The notes: a model not told the origin generated them from the letters alone. A stretch of DNA of 64,000 nt from DSNY01 sp040752195 (GCA_040752195.1 JBFMFC010000011.1:19615-83614), one strand, 5' to 3'. Shown: positions 34,416 to 43,965, counted from the first letter of the stretch. Program-made: numbers and translations.

Positions 34416-34904
34416 ATGCGCACGCCGCACCGCCAGTTCCCGATCGAGCCGCGCTCGGCGCGCGGGCTGACGCTGGTCGAGATCGCAGTCGCGATCGCGG
34501 TGGCGGCGCTGTTCGCCGCGCTCGCGATCCCGGCGTACACGGACTACGTCGAGCGCGCGCGGGTCGCGCGGGCACGCGCCGACATCCAGGACATCGACGC
34601 GAAGATCGCGCAATTCGAGCTGACGCACCCCGGCGTGCTGCCCGACGACCTGGCCGAGGTCGGCGCGGCCGGCCTGCGCGATCCCTGGGGCAATCCCTAC
34701 TACTACCTGAACCTGCGCAATCCGGAGAACCTGAACGCGGCGCGCAAGGATCGCAACCTGCATCCGATCAACACCGACTACGACCTGTACAGCGCCGGGC
34801 GCGACGGCATGACGGTCAAGCCGCTGACGGCGCAGCAGAGCCAGGACGACGTGATCCGCGCGCGCAACGGCCGCTTCATCGGCCTGGTGCGGGACTACTA
34901 CTGA
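34416..34904 (+). CDS. Type IV pilin-like/GspG-like pseudopilin
   Basis: 162-residue protein with a class III prepilin leader. The short basic N-terminus (about 17 residues) ends at Gly before LTLVEIAVAIAVAALFAALAIPAY, with the Glu5 that prepilins need and Leu instead of the usual Phe at +1. After the hydrophobic helix come ERARVARARADIQDIDAKIAQFEL and RDPWGNPYYY, which resemble GspG-type major pseudopilins, then YDLYSAGRDG. The ATG at 34416 has GGAAGGAG directly upstream. No secretion or pilus genes surround it. Its stop overlaps the start of a GGDEF/EAL gene (TGATG), so the two are made together. Confidence 0.85.
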   Translation: MRTPHRQFPIEPRSARGLTLVEIAVAIAVAALFAALAIPAYTDYVERARVARARADIQDIDAKIAQFELTHPGVLPDDLAEVGAAGLRDPWGNPYYYLNLRNPENLNAARKDRNLHPINTDYDLYSAGRDGMTVKPLTAQQSQDDVIRARNGRFIGLVRDYY

Positions 34905-37765
34905 TGCGTTCGGCCGGATCGCTGCTGCGCAGCCGGGTCGGCCGGCGCATCTTCGCGCTGTTCTTCGTCGCGGCCTCGGTACCGATCGTCGCGATGGGCG
35001 TGATCTCGCTCGGCAAGGTCGAGTCGGTGCTCGGCCAGGAGCGTGACGCGGACCTCGCGCAGGCCGGAAAGGCCTACGGAATGGCGGTCCTCGACCGGCT
35101 CGTCTGGCTCGAAGACCTGATCGCACAGTACGGCGACGGGTCGGGCACGCTGACGCCGAAACAGCTCGTCACGCGCATCGGCAGGGAGCTCGCCGGCGTC
35201 GAGGTGCGCGACGCCGGCGGCGCGACGGTCCTGCGCGCCGGAACGATGCCCGCCGTGACGCTGACGCCGGAAGCGCTCGTACGCATCGCGGCCGGGCGCG
35301 CCGTGCTCGCGCCCACCGACGGCGATCCGCCGCGGATCGTGTACGCCGTCCCCACGCGCAGCGCGTCCGGCGCGCCGGGGCTGCTGCTCGCGAACATCGA
35401 TCCGGGCTACCTATGGGGCAGCGACGACCTGAATCCGGCGATGACCGAGTTCTGCATCACGACGGAAGCGGGACGGTCGATCCGTTGCGCGCGCCCGGCG
35501 CTCGGCGCGGCCGCGGCCGCGCTCATCGCGACGCCGACCGGCGCCGGCGCCCGCTCGGTCGTACGCGTCGACGGCGGCGAAGCGCGGCGCGCGGCCGCCT
35601 GGCCGTTGCCGATGCAGGTGCGCTTCGGCACCGCCGACTGGATCGTGACCGCCAGCCAGCCCGAATCGCACGCGATGCGTGCCGTGCAGTCGTTCCGCTC
35701 GGCCTTCATCCCGATCGTCGCGCTGTCGCTCGCCATTGTCGTCGTGCTCAGCTTCGAGCAGATCCGGCGCGTGCTCGTTCCGCTGCAGCGGCTGCTCGCC
35801 GGCATCCGGGCGGTCGCCGCGCAGGACTTCTCGACCAAGGTCGAAGTGCGCACGCGCGATGAGTTCGGGCAGCTCGCGGGTTCGTTCAACGCGATGGCTG
35901 CGACGCTCGGACTGCACTTCCGCACGCTCAAGACGCTGTCCGAGATCGACCGCATGATCCTGACCGACCTGGATCTGCGAAGCGTCGCCGGCAGCGCGCT
36001 GCGCTGCGCGCGGCGGATCAGCTCGGCCGATGTCGTGAGCTTCGGTCTGTTCGACGCCGAGTCCCCCGACACGATGCGCGTGTACTTTCTGCACCGCGAA
36101 GATCGGGGCGGCCTCCGCAGCGCCGACATCCGCTTCAGCGCGCAGGCGCCGCTCGGCGGCGACGACGCGTCCGACTGGACCCCCGCGCCGCCGCTGCCGC
36201 AGGCCTACCGGTCGCGCATCGGCGCGGCGCACGACAGCGCGTACTGGGTCAGGCCGATCGCGCGCGGCGACCGCCTGCGCGGGGTATTCGCGCTCGCGGC
36301 GCGGCATCCCAGGCCGCTCGCGCGCGAGCACACGTCGCTGCTGATGAGCATCGTCGACCGGCTTGCGGTCGCCGCGGCGAGCGCCGAACGCGACCGCAAG
36401 CTCTATCTGCAGGCGCACCTGGACGTGCTGACCGGGCTGCCGAATCGCCACTACCTGCTCGCGCTGCTCGACCAGGAGCTCGCGCACGCGCGGCGCGACA
36501 AGCAACGCGTCGCGTTGCTGTTCCTCGACCTCGACCGCTTCAAGCAGACCAACGACACGCTGGGACACGCCGCCGGCGACGAGCTGCTGCGCCGCGCGGC
36601 GGACCGGATCAAGAAGTCGGTGCGCGAGTCCGACACCGTCGCGCGACTGGGCGGCGACGAGTTCACGATCGTGCTGCCGCGGCTCGCCTCCGCGCGCGAC
36701 GCCGGCGCGATCGCTCGCGACTTGCTCAAGGCGCTCGCCGATCCCTTCGACGTCGAAGGCCAGAAGATCCACGCCGGCGCGAGCATCGGCATCGCGATGT
36801 TCCCCGACCACGGCACGAGCTCGAGCGAGCTGCTGAAGAACGCGGACACCGCGATGTACCGCGCCAAGGATCAGGGGCGCGGCGGCTTCGTGTTCTTCGA
36901 GGAGAGCATGAACGTCGACGCCAACCGCCGCGCGACGCTCGACCGCGAGCTGCGGCGCGCGCTGGAACGCGGCGAACTGGCGCTGCACTACCAGCCGCAG
37001 GTCGATCTGCGCACCGGCCAGGTGTGCTCGGTCGAGGCGCTGGTGCGGTGGCAGCACCCGGAGCGCGGGCTGCTGGCGCCGAGCGACTTCATCCAGTTCG
37101 CCGAAGAGAGCGGCCTGATCGATCCGATCGGCACGTGGGTCATCGAGGAGGCCTGCGCGCAGCACGCGCGCTGGCGCCGCGCCGGCGTGGCGGTGCCGCG
37201 CGTCGCGGTCAACGTGTCGAACCGCCAGCTCCGCCGCCGGGACTTCCTGCACAGCGTCGACTCGGCGCTGGTCAACTCCGGTACGCCGCCGAACGGGCTC
37301 GAGGTCGAGGTCACCGAGTCGCTCTTCCTCGAGGGCGGCGAGCTCGCCGTCGAAGCGCTGCGCCGGCTCGAGCAGGCCGGCGTGCGCGTGGCGATCGACG
37401 ACTTCGGTACCGGCTATTCGTCGCTCGGTTACCTGAAGTCCCTGCCGGCGTCGATCCTCAAGCTCGACCGTTCCTTCATCGTCGGCGCCGACGTCGATCG
37501 CGACGCCGGAGCGATCGTCGCGGCGATCGTGAGCATGGCGCAGACCCTGCGCAAGGAGACCGTCGCCGAGGGCGTCGAGCGCCCCGAGCAGGCCGAGTTC
37601 CTGCGCCGGCTCGGCTTCCACCGCATCCAGGGCTACCTGGTGAGCAGGCCGCTGCCGGCCGACGCGCTCGCGGCGTTCGTGCAGCAGCGCGCGCTCGCAC
37701 CCGCGGGCGCAGCGATCGGGTCAACCGCCGCCGCGCGGCAAGACGACGCGGTCGTACACGGCTGA
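34904..37765 (+). CDS. Membrane GGDEF/EAL protein with HAMP and GAF-like sensor regions
   Basis: 953-residue c-di-GMP enzyme. An N-terminal helix (FALFFVAASVPIVAMGVISL), a periplasmic sensor of about 230 residues, a second helix (SAFIPIVALSLAIVVVLSF) and a HAMP region precede a GAF-like domain (about 345-500), then GGDEF and EAL. The GGDEF motif is intact at 583-587, with the inhibitory I-site RESD at 574-577. The EAL domain has EAL at 711-713 and the further catalytic stretches VNVSNRQL, EVTES, DDFGTGYSS, LKLDRSF and EGVE. Both synthesis and hydrolysis of c-di-GMP are therefore possible. It is coupled to the pseudopilin gene upstream, suggesting a link between surface contact or secretion and c-di-GMP. 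Confidence 0.93.
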   Translation: MRSAGSLLRSRVGRRIFALFFVAASVPIVAMGVISLGKVESVLGQERDADLAQAGKAYGMAVLDRLVWLEDLIAQYGDGSGTLTPKQLVTRIGRELAGVEVRDAGGATVLRAGTMPAVTLTPEALVRIAAGRAVLAPTDGDPPRIVYAVPTRSASGAPGLLLANIDPGYLWGSDDLNPAMTEFCITTEAGRSIRCARPALGAAAAALIATPTGAGARSVVRVDGGEARRAAAWPLPMQVRFGTADWIVTASQPESHAMRAVQSFRSAFIPIVALSLAIVVVLSFEQIRRVLVPLQRLLAGIRAVAAQDFSTKVEVRTRDEFGQLAGSFNAMAATLGLHFRTLKTLSEIDRMILTDLDLRSVAGSALRCARRISSADVVSFGLFDAESPDTMRVYFLHREDRGGLRSADIRFSAQAPLGGDDASDWTPAPPLPQAYRSRIGAAHDSAYWVRPIARGDRLRGVFALAARHPRPLAREHTSLLMSIVDRLAVAAASAERDRKLYLQAHLDVLTGLPNRHYLLALLDQELAHARRDKQRVALLFLDLDRFKQTNDTLGHAAGDELLRRAADRIKKSVRESDTVARLGGDEFTIVLPRLASARDAGAIARDLLKALADPFDVEGQKIHAGASIGIAMFPDHGTSSSELLKNADTAMYRAKDQGRGGFVFFEESMNVDANRRATLDRELRRALERGELALHYQPQVDLRTGQVCSVEALVRWQHPERGLLAPSDFIQFAEESGLIDPIGTWVIEEACAQHARWRRAGVAVPRVAVNVSNRQLRRRDFLHSVDSALVNSGTPPNGLEVEVTESLFLEGGELAVEALRRLEQAGVRVAIDDFGTGYSSLGYLKSLPASILKLDRSFIVGADVDRDAGAIVAAIVSMAQTLRKETVAEGVERPEQAEFLRRLGFHRIQGYLVSRPLPADALAAFVQQRALAPAGAAIGSTAAARQDDAVVHG

Positions 37766-37820
37766 ACCGACGGCAGCGGCCGACACCCCCGGCGCGAAGA
37801 TCGGCGCCCGCCGCGGCACC

Positions 37821-37836
37821 TCGCCCAGCGGGGCGA
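37821..37836. repeat. Small hairpin downstream of the GGDEF/EAL gene
   Basis: TCGCCC-AGCG-GGGCGA forms a 6-bp stem in the 142-base spacer between two converging genes. There is no T-run on either side, so termination here is only a possibility. Confidence 0.3.
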
Positions 37837-37907
37837 CGACTAGCGCCTCCGTTGCCCGTCCCTTGACACCGCGCCGGGGCCTGTCGCGACCCTGGCGCCG
37901 CAACCCG

Positions 37908-38108
37908 TCACGCGCGCGGCACGCCGGACGTCACGGCGCCGCCGTGTTCCTTGGCCGAGCGCTTGTCGCGCACGCGCGGCAGCGTGCCGCGCACCGCTTT
38001 GCGTCGACGCCGGACCGGCGCGTCGACGGCGATCGGGTCGCTCGCGGGAAACGTCATCTCCAGCGCGGCGTCGAGGAGCTCGTCGCTCTTACGCATCGTG
38101 GTTTTCAT
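37908..38108 (-). CDS. Small conserved protein with a FPASDP motif
   Basis: 66 residues. The N-terminal half, LLDAALEMTFPASDPIAVD, resembles short hypothetical proteins common in proteobacteria that carry an ALEETFPASDP-like segment. The C-terminal half is strongly basic (RRRRKAVRG, RVRDKRSAKEH). The start at 38108 has GGGAGG upstream at good spacing. There is no signal peptide or membrane helix. Function unknown. It is isolated between the GGDEF/EAL gene and the hut operon. Confidence 0.65.
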   Translation of the reverse strand: MKTTMRKSDELLDAALEMTFPASDPIAVDAPVRRRRKAVRGTLPRVRDKRSAKEHGGAVTSGVPRA

Positions 38109-38316
38109 CGTGCCTCCCGCCTGTAGGCGTCGCTGAAGACTTCGACCGTGCCGTGCGGCGGACGGTTCGTCGTGCGCTTGCGCAAAGGCGGGACGAGGCA
38201 GAGCGCGGCTCATCCGCACCGAAGGCGCCCGTGCGCTCGTTCCCCCCTTCTGCAAAGGGGCCGGAGACGGCTTGGGTTCGGTACCGCTCGCGCGGGCGGC
38301 AATCCCCCGGCGCCGC
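38109..38316. other. Spacer downstream of hutI with a CCCCTT...AAGGGG hairpin
   Basis: 208 bases. CCCCTT-CTGCA-AAGGGG (38244-38260) is a short hairpin of the kind often repeated in beta-proteobacterial intergenic DNA. It lies 57 bases beyond the hutI stop, and no T-run follows, so it is at best a weak end to the hut transcript. Nothing else was recognised. Confidence 0.4.
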
Positions 38317-39567
38317 TCACGAAACGGGCGACGATGACGCGAGACGTCCGTTCGGGTCGACGGCCACGCCGTTCGCCCACGATGCAACCCGCGGGTCGTG
38401 ACCGAAATAGCAGGCGAGATCACGCGGATGATCGACCGCCCAGAGCGCGAGATCCGCGCGCAAGCCGACCGCGAGCCGGCCGGTTTCGCCGTGCAGCCCG
38501 AGCGCGCGTGCGGCGTGGCGCGTTGCGCCGGCGAGCGCCTCGTCCGGGCGCAAGCCGAAGAAGACGCACGCCATGTGCAGCATCAGCAGCAACGACGTGC
38601 ACGGGCTCGTCCCCGGGTTGCAGTCGGTGGCGACCGCCATCGGCACGCCGTGCGAGCGAAAGGCCGCGACCGGCGGCACCTGCGTCTGGCGCAGGCTGTA
38701 GAACGCGCCGGGCAGCAGCACCGCGACCGTGCCGGCGCGCGCCATCGCGGCGACCGACGCCTCGGACGCGTACTCGACATGGTCGGCCGACAGCGCGCCG
38801 TATTCGGCCGCGAGCGCAGCACCGCCGAGGTCCGAGAACTGGTCCGCATGCAGCTTGACCGGCAGGCCGAGCGCGCGCGCCGCGTCGAACACGCGGCGCG
38901 TCTGCGCCGGCGTGAAGCCGATGCCCTCGCAGAACGCATCGACCGCGTCGACGAGCCCGGCCGCGTGCGCGGCCGGCAGCATCTCGTTGCACACGTGGTC
39001 GATGTAATCGTCGGGGCAGCCCGCGTACTCCGGCGGCAGCGCGTGCGCGCCGAGAAAGGTCGTCTTCACCGCGACGCCGGACTCCGCGCCCAGTTGCCGC
39101 GCCGCCCGAAGCTGCCGCAGCTCGGTCGCCGTTTCGAGCCCGTAGCCGGACTTGATCTCGATCGCCGTCACGCCCTCGCGCAGCAGCGCGCGCAGCCGCG
39201 GCCGTGCGGCAGCGACGAGCGCCTCGAGCGAGGCCGCGCGCGTGGTCTGCACCGTCGAGACGATGCCGCCGCCGGCGCGAGCGATCTGCTCGTACGTCGC
39301 CCCCGCGAGCCGCTGCTCGAACTCGCGAGTGCGACTGCCGGCCCAGACGAGGTGCGTGTGGCAGTCGATCAGCCCGGGCGTGAGCCAGCCGCCTGCGCCG
39401 TCGATCTCGGCCGCCACGTCGAGCCCCGCCGGCAGCGCATCCTCTGCGCCGAGCCAGGCGATGCGGCCGTCGCGCGCGATCAGCGCGCCGTCGCGCAGCT
39501 CGCCGTAGCCCGACGCGTCGGCGAGCGTCGCGATATCGACGTGGCGGATCAGCAGGTCGGCACGCAT
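38317..39567 (-). CDS. hutI: Imidazolonepropionase
   Basis: 416-residue amidohydrolase that opens 4-imidazolone-5-propanoate to N-formimidoyl-L-glutamate in histidine degradation. Metal ligands are H70 and H72 (DCHTHLVW). IEIKSGYGLETATELRQL, TTFLGAHALPPEY, HADQFSDLGGA and ATDCNPGTSPCTSL are characteristic HutI motifs. The ATG at 39567 is 7 bases after the hutG stop, so it is last in the hutUHGI operon. Confidence 0.95.
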   Translation of the reverse strand: MRADLLIRHVDIATLADASGYGELRDGALIARDGRIAWLGAEDALPAGLDVAAEIDGAGGWLTPGLIDCHTHLVWAGSRTREFEQRLAGATYEQIARAGGGIVSTVQTTRAASLEALVAAARPRLRALLREGVTAIEIKSGYGLETATELRQLRAARQLGAESGVAVKTTFLGAHALPPEYAGCPDDYIDHVCNEMLPAAHAAGLVDAVDAFCEGIGFTPAQTRRVFDAARALGLPVKLHADQFSDLGGAALAAEYGALSADHVEYASEASVAAMARAGTVAVLLPGAFYSLRQTQVPPVAAFRSHGVPMAVATDCNPGTSPCTSLLLMLHMACVFFGLRPDEALAGATRHAARALGLHGETGRLAVGLRADLALWAVDHPRDLACYFGHDPRVASWANGVAVDPNGRLASSSPVS

Positions 39568-39574
39568 GGCGTTG

Positions 39575-40531
39575 TCACCGCGGCGCGTCGAGATACGCCC
39601 GCACGATCCGCCACGCGATGCGCGCGGCCACACGCGCGGTGCGCTGGTCGATGTCGTACGGCGGAGACAGCTCGGCGATGTCGGCAAGCCGCAGCCTGCC
39701 GCTGCCGGCGGCGAGCGCGATCAGCGGTTCGAGCACTTCGAGCGCGACGCCGCGCGCGGCCGGCGCGCTGACGCCGGGCGCAGCCGCGGCGGGCAGCACG
39801 TCGAGGCAGAAGGTCAGATACAGGTGATCGATCGTTCGCAGCCAGCCGGCGAGCTCTGCCAGGCGCGCATCGAGCGCGAGCAGCGTCAGCTCGTCGTCGC
39901 GCCGGAACAGCACGCCGCGTTCGCGCGCGCGGTCGAACAGCGCGCGCGTGTTCGACGATTCGCTCACGCCCAGGCAGCGGTACTCGACCGCGAGCCCGCT
40001 CGCCGCGGCGTGGTCGAGCGCCTGCAGGAAGGGCGTGCCCGAGGTCGAATGCCGGTCCTTGCGCAGATCGAAGTGCGCGTCGAAGTTCAGGATGCCGACC
40101 TTCGCCTTCGCACCCTTCAGCGCGCGGCAGCGCGCGAGCGCGAGATAGCTCGCCCACGCGATCTCGTGGCCGCCGCCCAGGCCGAGCACGAGCTGGCCCT
40201 CGTCGAGCAGCGCCGCCGCGCGCGCGGCGTACGCGTCCTGCGCGGCTTCGAGCGAACCGCCTTCGCACGGCACATCGCCCGCATCGAACAGCGCAAAACG
40301 CGAATGCACCGGCAGATCGGCGAGCCGCCGCCGCAGCGCCTGCGGTCCCTGCGCGGCGCCGACGCGGCCCTGGTTGCGGCGCACGCCTTCGTCGGACGCC
40401 AAGCCGAGCAGCGCCACGCCGCGCGCCGCGCCCGCGCGCCACGGCTCGACGAGCTGATGCCAGCGCAGTCCCGCTTCGCCGTCGCCCGCGTCGACGCGGC
40501 CCTGCCAGCCTGTGCGCCAGTCCGGGTTCAC
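39575..40531 (-). CDS. hutG: Formimidoylglutamase (arginase family)
   Basis: 318-residue manganese hydrolase converting N-formimidoyl-L-glutamate to glutamate and formamide. The arginase-fold metal motifs are GGGHEIAWASY, NFDAHFDLR and FCLDVLPAAAAPGVSAPAARG. The start is a GTG at 40531 that overlaps the hutH stop (GTGA), giving VNPDWRTGWQGRVD. The choice of this enzyme, with no HutF deiminase nearby, indicates the one-step route from formimidoylglutamate. Confidence 0.9.
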   Translation of the reverse strand: MNPDWRTGWQGRVDAGDGEAGLRWHQLVEPWRAGAARGVALLGLASDEGVRRNQGRVGAAQGPQALRRRLADLPVHSRFALFDAGDVPCEGGSLEAAQDAYAARAAALLDEGQLVLGLGGGHEIAWASYLALARCRALKGAKAKVGILNFDAHFDLRKDRHSTSGTPFLQALDHAAASGLAVEYRCLGVSESSNTRALFDRARERGVLFRRDDELTLLALDARLAELAGWLRTIDHLYLTFCLDVLPAAAAPGVSAPAARGVALEVLEPLIALAAGSGRLRLADIAELSPPYDIDQRTARVAARIAWRIVRAYLDAPR

Positions 40532-42060
40532 TGGGGACTCCACGACGGCAGCACGCCGCGCGCGTACGCGGTGAACGCGTCGGCATCGATCAACTGCTCG
40601 ACCGCGCGGATGTCGGCCGCGAAGGCGCGGTCCTGCGCGTAGTGCGGCACGCGCGCGCGGATCAGCGCGTGCACTTCTTCGAGCGCGGCCGAGCTGCGGA
40701 GCGGCCGATGGAAGTCGATGCCCTGCGCGGCGGCGAGCAGCTCGATCGCGATGATGTGCCGCACGTTCAGCGCCAGGTCCGCCAGCTTGCGCGCGGCGAA
40801 GGTCGCCATGCTGACGTGGTCCTCCTGGTTCGCCGAAGTCGGCAGCGAATCCACGCTCGCCGGATGCGCGAGCGTCTTGTTCTCGCTCGCGAGCGCCGCC
40901 GCGGTCACGTGCGCGATCATGAAGCCGGAGTTCACGCCCGCTTCCCTGACGAGGAACGGCGGCAGGCCGGACAGCGTGGCGTCGATCAGCAGCGCGATGC
41001 GCCGCTCGCTCAATGCGCCGACTTCGGCGATCGCCAGCGCCAGCGTGTCGGCGGCGAAAGCGACCGGCTCGGCGTGGAAGTTGCCGCCGGACAGCACGAC
41101 GCCGTCTTCGGCGAAAACGAGCGGGTTGTCGGACACCGCGTTCGCTTCGGCGAGCAGCGTGGCCGCGGCGTTGCGGATCAGCTCGAGGCACGCGCCCATC
41201 ACCTGCGGCTGGCAGCGCAACGAGTACGGGTCCTGTACCCGATCGTCGCCGAAGCGGTGCGAAGCGCGGATCGCGCTGCCCGCGAGCAGCTCGCGGTAAA
41301 GCCGTGCGACCTCGATCTGCCCGGCGTGGCCGCGCACGCGCTGGATGCGCTCGTCGAACGGATCGTCCGAACCCTTGGCCGCGTCGACCGACAGCGCGCC
41401 GGCGACCACCGCCGCGGCGAAGACCTGTTCGGCGCGCAGCAACCCGCGCAGCGCGATCGCGGTGGACACCTGCGTGCCGTTGAGCAGCGCGAGCCCCTCC
41501 TTCGCTTCGAGCGCGAGCGGCGCGATCCCCGCGTCGCGCAGCGCGACCGCCGCCGGCAGCACGCGGCCGTCGACGCGCACCTCGCCCTCGCCGATCAGCG
41601 GCAGCGCCAGGTGCGCGAGCGGCGCCAGATCGCCCGAGGCACCGACCGAGCCCTGCGCAGGGATGCACGGCACGATCTGCGCGTTGTAAAGCCGCACGAG
41701 CGCGTCGATCACCGCCGGCCGCACGCCCGAGTGGCCGCGCGCGAGCGAAGCGATCTTCAGCAGCAGCACGAGCCGCACTGTGTCGTCGTCGAGCAGGGGA
41801 CCGACGCCGACCGCGTGCGAGCGCACGAGGTTGATCTGCAGTTGCGCGAGCTGGTCGTCGGCGATGCGAACGCGCGCAAGCTTGCCGAATCCGGTGTTGA
41901 TGCCGTACGCGGGATCGCCGCGCGCGACGATGCGCGCGACCGCCTGCGCGCTCGCTTCGACGCCGGCGCGGCAGGCGGGATCGAGCGCGATCGGCTCGAA
42001 GCGGCCGGCGAACGCGCGCAGGTCGGCGAGCGTCAAGTGGCCGGGGCGCAGGGTGGGCAT
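40528..42060 (-). CDS. hutH: Histidine ammonia-lyase
   Basis: 510-residue enzyme that deaminates histidine to urocanate. The MIO prosthetic group forms from Ala141-Ser142-Gly143 in GSVGASGDLAPLAHL. Other conserved stretches are YGINTGFGKLA, QDPYSLRCQPQVMG and SGGNFHAEPVAFAAD. The ATG at 42060 is preceded by GGAGG about 11 bases away. It lies 68 bases after hutU and is coupled to hutG. Confidence 0.96.
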   Translation of the reverse strand: MPTLRPGHLTLADLRAFAGRFEPIALDPACRAGVEASAQAVARIVARGDPAYGINTGFGKLARVRIADDQLAQLQINLVRSHAVGVGPLLDDDTVRLVLLLKIASLARGHSGVRPAVIDALVRLYNAQIVPCIPAQGSVGASGDLAPLAHLALPLIGEGEVRVDGRVLPAAVALRDAGIAPLALEAKEGLALLNGTQVSTAIALRGLLRAEQVFAAAVVAGALSVDAAKGSDDPFDERIQRVRGHAGQIEVARLYRELLAGSAIRASHRFGDDRVQDPYSLRCQPQVMGACLELIRNAAATLLAEANAVSDNPLVFAEDGVVLSGGNFHAEPVAFAADTLALAIAEVGALSERRIALLIDATLSGLPPFLVREAGVNSGFMIAHVTAAALASENKTLAHPASVDSLPTSANQEDHVSMATFAARKLADLALNVRHIIAIELLAAAQGIDFHRPLRSSAALEEVHALIRARVPHYAQDRAFAADIRAVEQLIDADAFTAYARGVLPSWSPQ

Positions 42061-42128
42061 CGGTTCACCGACCTCCGGCAAGCGGGTCGCGACGCCCGTT
42101 CACCGCGCTCGCGGACGGGGCAGCCGCG

Positions 42129-43811
42129 CTATCCAAGCTCGATCCCCGGCGTCTTCAGCCCGAACCTGCGCGCGGTCTCGAGCGCGCGCTCGTAGCCGGC
42201 GTCGGCGTGCCGCACGACGCCGAGCGCGGGATCGTTCCACAGCACGCGTTCGAGCCGAGCGTCGGCTTCGCGGGTGCCGTCGCACACGATCACCACGCCG
42301 GCGTGCTGCGAATAGCCCATGCCCACACCGCCGCCGTGATGGAAACTGACCCAGGTCGCGCCGCCGGCGGTGGAGACAAGCGCGTTGAGCAGCGGCCAGT
42401 CGGACACCGCGTCGGAGCCGTCGCGCATCGCTTCGGTTTCGCGGTTGGGGCTCGCGACCGACCCGCTGTCGAGGTGATCGCGGCCGATCACGATCGGCGC
42501 CTTCAACTCGCCGCTGCGGACCATCGCGTTGAACGCGAGCCCGGCGCGATGCCGCTCGCCGAGCCCGAGCCAGCAGATGCGCGCGGGCAGCCCCTGGAAC
42601 GCGATGCGTTCGCGCGCCTGGTCGAGCCAGCGGTGCAGGTGGCGGTTGTCCGGAAAGAGTTCCTTGATCTTCGCGTCGGCGCGAAAGATGTCCTGCGGGT
42701 CGCCCGACAGCGCGACCCAGCGGAACGGCCCCTTGCCCTCGCAGAACAGCGGCCGGATGCACGCCGGAACGAAGCCGGGAAAGTCGAACGCGTTGCGCAC
42801 GCCTTCGTCCAGCGCTACCTGGCGGATGTTGTTGCCGTAGTCGATGGTCGGCACACCCATCGCGTGAAAATCGAGCATCGCGCGCACGTGCACCGCGCAG
42901 GAGGCCGCGGCGGCACGCACGAGCGCCTTGCGATCCTGCTCGGAGCCCGCGCGCGCGGCGAACCAGCGCTCGACGGTCCAGCCGATCGGCAGATAACCGT
43001 TGACCAGATCGTGCGCCGAGGTCTGATCGGTCACCGCGTGCGGGCGCGGCCCGCCTTGGCGCGCGATCTCGACGAAGCGCGGCATCAGCTCCGCGGCGTT
43101 GCCGAGCAGCGCGATCGAGGTCGGTTGCTTGGCGTGCGCCAGCATCGCGAGCGCCTCGTCGATCGTGCGCGCCTTGCGGTCGACATAGCGCGTTCGAAGG
43201 CGAAAGTCGATGCGCGACTCCTGGCACTCGACGACGATACAGTGCGCGCCGGCGAGCACGGCGGCGAGCGGCTGCGCGCCGCCCATCCCGCCGAGCCCGG
43301 CCGTGAGAATCCACTTGCCCGACCAGTCGCCGCCGTAGTGCTGGCGGCCCAGCTCGACGAAGGTCTCGTGCGTGCCCTGCACGATGCCCTGCGAGCCGAT
43401 GTAGATCCACGAGCCCGCGGTCATCTGGCCGAACATCATCAGGCCCTTGCGGTCGAGCTCGTGGAAGTGCTCCCAGGTCGCCCAGCGCGGCACGAGATTC
43501 GAGTTGGCGATCAGCACGCGCGGCGCATCGGCGTGCGTGCGGAACACCGCGACCGGCTTGCCCGACTGCACCAGCAGCGACTCGTCGGGAGCGAGCTCGC
43601 GCAGCGCCTTGAGAATCGCGTCGAAGCACGCCCAGTTGCGCGCGGCCTTGCCGATGCCGCCGTAGACGACCAGATCCTCGGGCCGTTCGGCCACGTCGGG
43701 ATCGAGATTGTTCTGGATCATCCGGTACGCCGCTTCGATCTGCCAGTTGCGGCAGGCGAGCTGCGTGCCCGTGGGCGCGCGCACGACGCGCGCGGTCGAA
43801 AGATCGGTCAT
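42129..43811 (-). CDS. hutU: Urocanate hydratase
   Basis: 560-residue NAD-dependent hydratase converting urocanate to imidazolonepropionate. TAGLGGMGGAQPLAAVLAGA is the NAD-binding region. VECQESRIDFRLRTRYVD, DQTSAHDLVNGYLPIGWTVE and SFHHGGGVGMGYSQHAGVV are signature stretches of the family, and length is normal. The ATG at 43811 has a clear GGAGGAGG upstream. It is first in the hut operon; no HutC repressor or histidine permease gene is adjacent. Confidence 0.96.
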   Translation of the reverse strand: MTDLSTARVVRAPTGTQLACRNWQIEAAYRMIQNNLDPDVAERPEDLVVYGGIGKAARNWACFDAILKALRELAPDESLLVQSGKPVAVFRTHADAPRVLIANSNLVPRWATWEHFHELDRKGLMMFGQMTAGSWIYIGSQGIVQGTHETFVELGRQHYGGDWSGKWILTAGLGGMGGAQPLAAVLAGAHCIVVECQESRIDFRLRTRYVDRKARTIDEALAMLAHAKQPTSIALLGNAAELMPRFVEIARQGGPRPHAVTDQTSAHDLVNGYLPIGWTVERWFAARAGSEQDRKALVRAAAASCAVHVRAMLDFHAMGVPTIDYGNNIRQVALDEGVRNAFDFPGFVPACIRPLFCEGKGPFRWVALSGDPQDIFRADAKIKELFPDNRHLHRWLDQARERIAFQGLPARICWLGLGERHRAGLAFNAMVRSGELKAPIVIGRDHLDSGSVASPNRETEAMRDGSDAVSDWPLLNALVSTAGGATWVSFHHGGGVGMGYSQHAGVVIVCDGTREADARLERVLWNDPALGVVRHADAGYERALETARRFGLKTPGIELG

Positions 43812-43965
43812 CGCGGGCCTCCTCCGTCGTGGAAGTTCCTGCGGTCGCACGGCAGCCTTCGTGCGGCTGGATGCAGTGTAGTGACTCCTGCGCGTCGCGG
43901 ACACGATGCGGCGCCGCAGTGAACGGCAGGTACGATCGCGGCAGGTCGACAAGGCGAAGAACACA

